NCBI GenBank assembly: GCA_007129655.1
Contig: SKVC01000057.1
Coordinates: 1 to 14,948, forward strand
Direction: 5' to 3'
Source: Thermoplasmata archaeon
GTDB taxonomy: Archaea > Thermoplasmatota > Thermoplasmata > Halarchaeoplasmatales > Halarchaeoplasmataceae
DNA length: 14,948 bases
Positions 1-6,171 of this stretch are shown piece by piece; position 1 is the stretch's first letter; each line of letters opens with the position of its first letter. The notes under the pieces are model-generated. The model had not been told where the DNA came from. It saw only the letters and a program-made list of their open reading frames with translations, and made no database searches. A program made the position numbers and the translations under genes.

Positions 1-1
1 A

Positions 2-1135
2 AATACCATTAATACCGGGAGTTTATTACAAGCTCACTGCATATATCATTTGGTCAATGATATTATGGAGCATGGAGATGTAGAAATTATTGATCACAGA
101 TCTCGTAATATGGCCTTAAGACCCATATTCGGAGGTTATCTCTCAAAATATTCTCCCCTCTACATATCCAAATTCTTTAACTATCATAAATCAATATTGA
201 ATGATATGAAAAAAAGGGGCGTTTTGAGTAAAGAGCGTATGATCACAAACGATAATAACAAAGGAATCAATTTCATCAAAGAACAGAATTATGACATGAT
301 CGTAGTTGGTAGTGATGTAGTGTGGAGCATATATAAAAACCAAAGATGGAATACTTTTTCCAACCCCTATCCAAACCCATATTTTTTAGACCCTTCTATC
401 GATGCGATTAAAGTTAGCTATGCAGCAGAATCTAGTAGTTCTTCTTCATTAGCTAAGATGTCAAAAGCTGAGATAAATAAACTTCGACATAGGCTTAGTG
501 ATTTTGTCAAGATCAGTGTAAGGGGTGCACACGCGGAAAAACTTATAAAAAAACTGGGTATTACTAACGTAACACGAGTTCCTGATCCAACCATAGTTTA
601 TGAATTACCAGATACCGATGTTTCTGATAAGCTTATGGACTGTGGGGTTGAGTTAGACAAACCTATAATGGGTACCTATAAGTGTAAAAAACTAACAAAA
701 AAAGTGTGTAAATACTATCGTGATAAAGGGTACCAGATAGTTGCCATGCATCATTCAAAATATGCAGACGTAAATATATACGGAAAATTAACACCGTTGG
801 AGTATTATTCTGCACATAAACACTTTGATATGGTCGTGTCAGGAAGTTTACATTCGACTATTTTTAGTATAAAAAACAACACACCTTTTGTTACTTTAGA
901 TAGTTCCAAAGTAGGAACAGTTGATAAAAAGGAATCATTGCTAGATGATTTTTCTCTTCGGAATCGTCACATCAAATTGGCTAAAGAAAAAGATAAAACA
1001 TCAATTTTTAGAAAGATCGAAAATTGCGAAAATGAACTCGACCGAAAACATGTTAACAAACGGTTAGTTAAATTAAGGAAGAAAGGCTTAGACTATCTAA
1101 ATGAAGTGAAGGAGTTGCTCTATGACGAAAGATAG
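2..1135 (+). CDS. Polysaccharide pyruvyl transferase family protein (5' end cut by window)
   Basis: Probably transfers a pyruvyl group from PEP (or a related group) to a sugar of a cell-surface glycan; this is inferred from family, and the acceptor cannot be told. The frame is open from base 2, giving 377 visible residues. The first ones read NTINTGSLLQAH, resembling the family's N-terminal 'N-x-G-x-x-L-Q-A' glycine-rich motif, so the true start lies just outside the window. The TTG at position 50 is internal. Further family-like features are the segment MIVVGSDVVWS (near base 296), SYAAESSSSSS (near 415), VPDPTIVYELP (near 580) and SGSLHSTIFS (near 839), the last matching the conserved histidine motif of the C-terminal half. 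The C-terminus is very lysine-rich. The gene is AT-rich compared with the middle of the window. It overlaps the next gene by 14 bases, so the two are translated together. Confidence 0.85.
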   Translation, partial: NTINTGSLLQAHCIYHLVNDIMEHGDVEIIDHRSRNMALRPIFGGYLSKYSPLYISKFFNYHKSILNDMKKRGVLSKERMITNDNNKGINFIKEQNYDMIVVGSDVVWSIYKNQRWNTFSNPYPNPYFLDPSIDAIKVSYAAESSSSSSLAKMSKAEINKLRHRLSDFVKISVRGAHAEKLIKKLGITNVTRVPDPTIVYELPDTDVSDKLMDCGVELDKPIMGTYKCKKLTKKVCKYYRDKGYQIVAMHHSKYADVNIYGKLTPLEYYSAHKHFDMVVSGSLHSTIFSIKNNTPFVTLDSSKVGTVDKKESLLDDFSLRNRHIKLAKEKDKTSIFRKIENCENELDRKHVNKRLVKLRKKGLDYLNEVKELLYDER

Positions 1136-1991
1136 TCCAAACAATCGTTCTAAAATAAGCATCCTTGGATATGAAATATTTCAACTATTACGCTTTGAAT
1201 ATCTCAAGATTGAAAAGAAATTATCTGACGATGAATTAAATATTGCGTTGAGAAGACGTGTTCACCTAATTGAAAAAGGTTATTGGGGTAACCAAATAAA
1301 TTTTATAAAATCACTAATCGCTAAGAGATATTATTTTGAGGCAAAAAATAGAGGTATTCTTTCTCATGAAGAAATCGACTGGTGTGAACACATATTATTT
1401 GGAACATTTAGAACCGATGAAAAATCGGATAAACGCGAGGTAGTTAATGATGAACTTGCAATTATTTTGAAAAAAAGACGGAGTGTCCGATCCTGGCGCC
1501 AGACAAAAATAAAGAAGGAAATATTCGAAAAGTTGATAGAGGCTGCTAAGTGGGCACCTTCTTCCTGTAATAGACAACCATACGATTTTATTGTCACAGA
1601 TAAAAAAGAACATATAACGTTAATTTATAAGATAAAAAGACAAAAATTCTTAGAGTATGCACCATACTTTATATTAGTGACGATCAATAAAGACAGTTAC
1701 CGATCTAAAGAAGATTTTATTTATTTTTCAGGTTTAGATGCTGGAGCAGCCATACAAAATCTTTTGTTGAAAGCTGAAGAGTTGAATCTAGGGGCATGTT
1801 GGATCAATTGGAAGCCCAAGTCTATTTCAGACAAGGAAAGAGATCGGATGAAAAATGCATTTAAAATACCAGATGATTATGAAGTTGTTAGTGTTATTGC
1901 CATTGGGAAACCTAAGGAGAAACCTTTTCCACCTGGTAGAAAGGATACAAAAGAGATGCTTCATTTTGAGGAATATGGCTCCAAATCATAA
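1122..1991 (+). CDS. Nitroreductase-family flavoprotein with N-terminal extension, polysaccharide-cluster type
   Basis: Predicted FMN-dependent oxidoreductase of the nitroreductase superfamily; the substrate is unknown. The nitroreductase domain covers about residues 112-265. RRSVRSW (119-125) and APSSCNRQP (145-153) fit the FMN phosphate- and ring-binding segments, DAGAAIQNLLL (206-216) is the core helix, and IGKP (261-264) is the usual end of the fold. About 110 residues precede it, helical and charged, with RRRVHLIEKG (44-53). This resembles the 'R-x-x-H-x-x-E-K-G' leader seen in nitroreductases from capsule and exopolysaccharide clusters (from memory of the family). The start is supported by GAAGGAG at 1108-1114, 7 bases before the ATG. 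That site lies inside the upstream pyruvyl transferase, which this gene overlaps by 14 bases. The pairing suggests a role in making or modifying a surface sugar. AT-rich, like its partner. Confidence 0.85.
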   Translation: MTKDSPNNRSKISILGYEIFQLLRFEYLKIEKKLSDDELNIALRRRVHLIEKGYWGNQINFIKSLIAKRYYFEAKNRGILSHEEIDWCEHILFGTFRTDEKSDKREVVNDELAIILKKRRSVRSWRQTKIKKEIFEKLIEAAKWAPSSCNRQPYDFIVTDKKEHITLIYKIKRQKFLEYAPYFILVTINKDSYRSKEDFIYFSGLDAGAAIQNLLLKAEELNLGACWINWKPKSISDKERDRMKNAFKIPDDYEVVSVIAIGKPKEKPFPPGRKDTKEMLHFEEYGSKS

Positions 1992-2032
1992 GACGATGTG
2001 TCATTAGAACTTACAGCCGAAAGTAACAAAGA

Positions 2033-2557
2033 TTACATGACGATATCAATATTTTTAACAAAACAAAACATTCTAATATCAACCAAAAAAACCATGGTTC
2101 GATAAAGCCATTTTAGATAAGTGTGAACTTGCTCGAATCCCGCCTTTCCAATCCCCGTTGCCGCCAGGTCGATGATCGGGGCGTAGGCAACACCAGCGAA
2201 GAAGCTGGGCCTTTCTCTGAACTCAGTGGAGGATGTGTTGGTCAGGGAAACGATGAGGCCGAGGACTAAGCCTCTTATGAAATAATTCTTATCAGTATCG
2301 ATGAACTTGGGGTCGTGAGCCAGACCGATCAACAACCCCATAACAACCCTGTTGTACAACATGGCGAACAGGAACATCTCGTTGCCGGCGAACCCTACCC
2401 TCAGGCCAACGCCGGCTAAGCCCAGTTTGCCATGGAACCGCCATGTGCACCTGTAGGTGGGATCGGCGTTCGTGGGTAAGTTTTAAGCAAGAATTCCACC
2501 AATCTATAGTGTAGCGAAGCGAACGGTGACTGTTGGTGCGGACACGCTTATTGACAT
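2033..2557 (-). pseudogene. Decayed small integral membrane protein gene
   Basis: Reading the minus strand from the ATG at 2557, one frame runs to 2033 but is broken by TAG (2504-2506) and TAA (2483-2485). The intact part from the ATG at 2377 codes for 114 aa with two hydrophobic segments, around VVMGLLIGLA and RGLVLGLIVSL, and then FFAGVAYAPIIDLAAT. The pattern 'NR..MGLLIGL...RG..LGL.VSL...AG..Y...ID' looks like a real small membrane protein family, not a chance frame. The same frame stays sensible upstream of 2377 (GLAGVGLRVGFAGNE) without a start codon, so the 114-aa form is probably not the original protein. A shifted frame is open across the two stops, ending GGSMANWA near 2411, so compensating small indels are possible. 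The section from about 2135 to 2480 is GC-richer than its flanks, and the last 35 or so codons turn AT-rich, as if the original 3' end were lost. Alternative: a short expressed gene starting at 2377. Confidence 0.4.
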
Positions 2558-2614
2558 AAAGGTCCTGAAGAGAAGAATAATCTCATCGATACATCCGATA
2601 CTTTACTGGTAGAA

Positions 2615-2752
2615 ATGATAGATGTATTCAGAATTATTTTGGATGATAAGTACAGAAGTTATGAAAAAAACAAATCTCCAGACAAGGAAATAGAAAACAA
2701 TATTGAAAGAAAAGCGATACAGAATGTTGTTAGAAATCTTAAAAAATTATAG
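2615..2752 (+). CDS. Possible 45-aa ORF or gene remnant, unknown function
   Basis: I do not recognise this. The ATG at 2615 opens a 45-codon frame ending at TAG (2750-2752). The frame is open back to a stop at 2552-2554 without another ATG. The product is hydrophilic and charged (for example ILDDKYRSYEK, then KEIENNIERKAIQ) with a helical look, resembling the C-terminal end of a larger protein more than a complete small one. There is no convincing ribosome binding site. It sits between the decayed membrane-protein gene and the flippase promoter, so a remnant left by recombination is as likely as a working gene. Confidence 0.2.
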   Translation: MIDVFRIILDDKYRSYEKNKSPDKEIENNIERKAIQNVVRNLKKL

Positions 2753-2863
2753 AAACAGTAATATGTTATATAAATCCAGTCAAAAATGATATTATTTTAC
2801 AGATCCTAACATACTAATAATCAGCAAAATTAAATATACATCGCTACGATTCAACTCTCATCC
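2753..2863 (+). promoter_or_regulatory. Promoter region of the flippase gene
   Basis: Short AT-rich intergenic stretch. TTAAATATA at 2830-2838 is a good archaeal TATA box. Its centre lies about 30 bases before the flippase ATG at 2864, so the transcript would be leaderless or carry only a few untranslated bases. There is no purine-rich ribosome binding site before the ATG, which agrees. A second TATA-like element, TTATATAAA at 2766-2774, lies further upstream and could give a longer leader. Inferred from spacing alone. Confidence 0.5.
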
Positions 2864-4378
2864 ATGATAGGTCGTAAATCATTTCTGGTTTACTTCAACC
2901 AGATATTCGGAGCCATTACAGGCGTGATCGGGATGTTCTTTATAGCACGGTTCATGGCGAATCCGGATTTCAATTACGGTCTAGTTAACTTCGCTCTGGG
3001 TTTCGCCGGTATGTTCGCTTTCATAGGCAATATTTTCAATAGAGCACATGTAAAAAGGATATCTGAGGGGCAGGACGAGGGTACCTGTATGGGTACATAC
3101 CTTTCACTTACCACCATAAGCGTAGCTATAATGCTGGGATTATCTTTCGGAGGTCTACTTTTCTGGAAGCACGTTCTTGGCAGAGGCTTCGAATCGCAGG
3201 CTCACGAAACGGTACTCTACATAATACTTTCATTTACCGCTTTAAAATTGATGGGCCAGATAGGTACCGCTACATTCCAGGCAAAATCAGAGATAGCAAA
3301 GCGAGAGATGATACGGTTCATGGATTACAATGTGCCTACGATATTCATCATTTATGTGGCACTCACCGGGGGACAGGCTGTTGAATTAGCGTACACATAT
3401 CTAACCGGCGGTTTACTGATGCTACTAACAGCAGTATATTTTTTAAAACCGATCAAGATCAAAAAGCCAAATTGGAAGATGGCGAAAAGCTACTGGAGTT
3501 TTGGTCTACCATCTTTCTTCATATCATTGACTGGTCAATTGGGTCATAAGTTAGACATAGTGATGATACAGGTATTCTGGAGTTCGGTGAATGTAGGTTA
3601 TTACGCAGTAAGCTTAAGATTTTCAGCCTTATTGATCGGTCTATCATCAGCCGTTGTAGTTATCGTGTTTCCCACGATATCCGGTCACCATGCAAATTCA
3701 GATTGGAAAAGCATCAAGGATCTTGTTACAGCGACCACCCGTTACCTAAGTATGATAGTAACTCCCATAATATTCTTCCTTATCGTTTTTCCCGAGCAGA
3801 CCATAACTATCTTGCTCAGCAGAGACTTCCTACCATCTGTACCAGTAATTCGCATTATGGTTATCAACGCATTTTTTATCGTTCTATCCCTACCATTTAC
3901 AACAGTTTTCAACGGTATAAACAAACCAAAATTGGGAGCTAAATTAATGATATCCTGTAATCTTCTAAATTTTGGATTAAATTTCCTCTTAATACCGCAG
4001 TCTTTGTTCGGCATACCTCTTCTCGGTCTAAGGGAGGTAGGAGCAGGAATTGCCACGTTAACCTCATCGGTCATACTTTTACTTCTGGTACTGTACTTCT
4101 CTAAAAGAGAGGCCGGTACTACTCCATACAGTAAGATCCCTATCCATCTAACCGCGGGGATCATCGTCGGAATACTATTATTGATGATGGAACGCCACAT
4201 TCTATCGCTCCAGAGATATTATCATTTAGCATTATATGGAATCCTTTTCTTAGGATTATACACCATCATATTATGGATAATAGGAGAATTTACCAGAGAA
4301 GACTGGAATTATATATGGGATTCACTGCATCCAAAAGATATGTTTACTTATATCAAAGATGAGATCAAGAAAGACTAA
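2864..4378 (+). CDS. Oligosaccharide flippase (Wzx/RfbX-like, MOP superfamily)
   Basis: Predicted membrane transporter that flips lipid-linked oligosaccharides across the cytoplasmic membrane for surface glycans or N-glycosylation. The 504 aa match the usual size of about 450-520 for the family. The protein is hydrophobic nearly throughout, with room for 12-14 helices. The N-terminal part (SFLVYFNQIFGAITGVIGMF, 6-25, then NPDFNYGLVNFALGF) follows the Wzx pattern of a first helix with 'G...ar.l.p..yG...'. After it comes FAFIGNIFNRAHVKRISEG (51-69), the loop typical of these transporters. The mid-protein segment GLPSFFISLTGQLGHKLDIV is the usual start of the second half. Consistent with the glycan genes to its left, although it has its own promoter and a less AT-rich composition, so it is not necessarily co-transcribed with them. 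Substrate unknown. Confidence 0.85.
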   Translation: MIGRKSFLVYFNQIFGAITGVIGMFFIARFMANPDFNYGLVNFALGFAGMFAFIGNIFNRAHVKRISEGQDEGTCMGTYLSLTTISVAIMLGLSFGGLLFWKHVLGRGFESQAHETVLYIILSFTALKLMGQIGTATFQAKSEIAKREMIRFMDYNVPTIFIIYVALTGGQAVELAYTYLTGGLLMLLTAVYFLKPIKIKKPNWKMAKSYWSFGLPSFFISLTGQLGHKLDIVMIQVFWSSVNVGYYAVSLRFSALLIGLSSAVVVIVFPTISGHHANSDWKSIKDLVTATTRYLSMIVTPIIFFLIVFPEQTITILLSRDFLPSVPVIRIMVINAFFIVLSLPFTTVFNGINKPKLGAKLMISCNLLNFGLNFLLIPQSLFGIPLLGLREVGAGIATLTSSVILLLLVLYFSKREAGTTPYSKIPIHLTAGIIVGILLLMMERHILSLQRYYHLALYGILFLGLYTIILWIIGEFTREDWNYIWDSLHPKDMFTYIKDEIKKD

Positions 4379-4426
4379 GTCAAGACACTAAAAGTTTTTA
4401 CAATACCCCCTAATCATCAACTGTAA
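4379..4426 (+). promoter_or_regulatory. Flippase terminator and taw1 promoter in a 48-base gap
   Basis: The gap contains a T5 run (4395-4399) that could end the flippase transcript, overlapping GTTTTTACAATA (4394-4405). The latter is a passable TATA-like element centred about 27 bases before the taw1 ATG at 4427. There is no ribosome binding site, so a leaderless taw1 message is likely. The signal is weak; read-through from the flippase gene is the alternative. Confidence 0.35.
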
Positions 4427-5353
4427 ATGGAAGAATCAAAAAGACAGATACTGGAAAAGCACGGATACGCCCTAACCGGAAGCGAATCAGGCGTAAAACT
4501 GTGTCACTGGGTAAGAGAAAAACTGATCTCCGGTAGATCCTGTTACAAGGAAGATTTTTACGGCATCCAATGTCATCGCTGCCTCCAGATGTCACCGGTT
4601 GTTGATCTGTGCAACCAAGGCTGTTTGTTTTGCTGGAGGTATCAAGATTACCACAAGAGAAGTTCGGTAAAATTCGACGAACCCGAAGATATCATGAAAA
4701 ACAGTATAGAGGCACAAAGAGAGTTGGTCAGCGGATTCAGAGGCGATGATCGCTGTAGTGATAAGATGTGGAAAGAGGCCAGGGATCCCAATCAAGTGGC
4801 TATAAGTTTGGCAGGGGAACCCACTATGTACCCGTATCTTGGTGAACTGATACACGAATATCAAAGGAGAAACATGACGGTCTTCCTCGTCACCAACGGT
4901 ACGTTTCCGAAGGCATTAGAAGAAATCGATCACCTCCCGGATCAACTCTACGTCACCATCGCGGCCCCAAACGAAGAAATATATCGTAAGCTGTGCGTTC
5001 CGGAAAAAAAAGATAGCTGGTCTGCCATAACGGAAACACTGGAACTACTGCCATCTTTGAAGACCAGAACCACACTTCGTCACACCCTTGTTCAAAACTG
5101 GAACATCGGTTGGGAATCCGAATACGCAGAGATGGTAAAGATCGCAGAACCAGACTTCGTGGAAGCCAAGGGATATGTATTCGTAGGAGATTCCCGTAGA
5201 AGGATGAATCTTGAAAATATGCCTTCTCATGACACGGTAAAAGAATTTGCGAAGAAGGAAGGAGAATTACTGGGTCTAAAGATACTAGCCGAAAAACGGG
5301 ACAGTCGTGTAGTGCTTTTGGGAGTCGGAAAAATGGAGATGAAGCTAAGATGA
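4427..5353 (+). CDS. taw1: tRNA 4-demethylwyosine synthase (radical SAM, TYW1 family)
   Basis: Converts N1-methylguanosine at position 37 of tRNA-Phe to the tricyclic 4-demethylwyosine (imG-14), using pyruvate as the two-carbon donor and radical S-adenosylmethionine chemistry. The radical SAM cluster cysteines are in CNQGCLFCWR (C62, C66, C69), the CxxxCxxC form followed by the W-R typical of TYW1. The second iron-sulfur cluster motif CX12CX12C is present as C26, C39 and C52 (C49 is extra). K41, just after C39, sits where the family places the lysine that binds pyruvate. LAGEPTMYP (128-136) fits the SAM-contacting region. At 308 aa it is the flavodoxin-less archaeal form, not the eukaryotic fusion. 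The last bases overlap the next gene (ATGA at 5350-5353), so translation is coupled. Such wyosine genes occur in Archaea and Eukarya, which supports an archaeal source. Confidence 0.95.
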   Translation: MEESKRQILEKHGYALTGSESGVKLCHWVREKLISGRSCYKEDFYGIQCHRCLQMSPVVDLCNQGCLFCWRYQDYHKRSSVKFDEPEDIMKNSIEAQRELVSGFRGDDRCSDKMWKEARDPNQVAISLAGEPTMYPYLGELIHEYQRRNMTVFLVTNGTFPKALEEIDHLPDQLYVTIAAPNEEIYRKLCVPEKKDSWSAITETLELLPSLKTRTTLRHTLVQNWNIGWESEYAEMVKIAEPDFVEAKGYVFVGDSRRRMNLENMPSHDTVKEFAKKEGELLGLKILAEKRDSRVVLLGVGKMEMKLR

Positions 5354-6171
5354 AATGCTTTTTCGTATCAGATATACACGGTAAAACCGATAGATACAAA
5401 ACATTGTTCACGATCATCAAAAAGGAGGAACCCGATGCAGTGTTTCTCGGCGGCGACCTGTTACCACACCATCGCTCTGAGGAAAAGACCAAGGACTTCA
5501 TTTATAATTTTATACTAGATCCGATGAAAGATATCAAAGACACGCGTTTTTTTCTAATATTGGGAAACGATGATCCGAAAATATATGAACCCGTATTCAA
5601 AAAAGCTCATGAAGATGATATCCTCGAATACGTACATAAACGAACGGTAAAATTTGACGGACTTTTCGTCACCGGTTACCCCTATGTACCTCCGACACCC
5701 TTCAGATTAAAGGATTGGGAACGTTACGACGTATCGAGATACACCGACGTTGGAGGGATCTCGCCGGAAGATGGTTTTAGAACGGTTCCGGAAGAACGAA
5801 CAAGGTATAAAACAATAGAAAAAGACCTCAAAAAAATTGCTAAGGAAACGATACCGAAAAAAACCATATATCTGTTCCATTCCCCTCCATATGAAATACT
5901 TGACATGATAGATTGGAGGGGTCAACTATTCGACCATGTACCTCCGGATCTACATGTGGGCAGTATAGCCATAAGACGGTTTATAGAGGAACACCATCCC
6001 TTCATGACACTACACGGTCATATACACGAAGTAGAAGCAAGGACTGGTTCGTGGAAAACAAGATCCTCTGATACATACATACTTTCAGCAGCCCACGGCG
6101 GCCCCGAACTAGCACTGGTAAGATTCGACACCGATGAGCCGGAAAAGTCTACGAAAGATATCATAGTTTAA
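5350..6171 (+). CDS. Calcineurin-like metallophosphoesterase
   Basis: Predicted two-metal phosphoesterase, cytoplasmic (no signal peptide or membrane segment), substrate unknown. All metal-site motifs are there in order: SDIHG with D8 and H10, GGDLLPHH with D36, LGNDD with N73, FHSPP with H177, and LHGHIHE with H222 and H224. The third motif is GNDD instead of the common GNHD. Variation at this position is known in phosphodiesterases of this superfamily, and it removes the usual acid histidine. An insert at about residues 105-155 (YPYVPPTPFRLKDWERYD) is not part of the minimal fold and may shape substrate choice. It starts inside the stop codon of taw1 (4-base overlap), so the two are co-translated and may share a task around tRNA or nucleotides. 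Its TAA overlaps the stop of the convergent gene on the other strand (TTAA, 6168-6171). Confidence 0.88.
   Translation: MKCFFVSDIHGKTDRYKTLFTIIKKEEPDAVFLGGDLLPHHRSEEKTKDFIYNFILDPMKDIKDTRFFLILGNDDPKIYEPVFKKAHEDDILEYVHKRTVKFDGLFVTGYPYVPPTPFRLKDWERYDVSRYTDVGGISPEDGFRTVPEERTRYKTIEKDLKKIAKETIPKKTIYLFHSPPYEILDMIDWRGQLFDHVPPDLHVGSIAIRRFIEEHHPFMTLHGHIHEVEARTGSWKTRSSDTYILSAAHGGPELALVRFDTDEPEKSTKDIIV

Noticed and set aside
50..58. TTG as start codon of the pyruvyl transferase
   Set aside because: The frame is open to base 2 and the upstream residues match the family's N-terminal motif, so the gene simply runs off the window edge.
415..450. Run of six serines in the pyruvyl transferase as a possible slipped repeat
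   Set aside because: The codons are mixed (TCT, AGT, TCA), so it is not a simple DNA repeat, and the segment falls where the family has a small-residue loop.
1992..2863. CRISPR array or insertion sequence in the gene-poor stretch
   Set aside because: No regularly spaced repeats, no terminal inverted repeats and no transposase motifs were seen; only the decayed gene, a short remnant and a promoter.
4953..5501. 182-aa minus-strand ORF across taw1 and the phosphoesterase
   Set aside because: Antisense to two well-supported genes; low-complexity, biased composition typical of a shadow frame.
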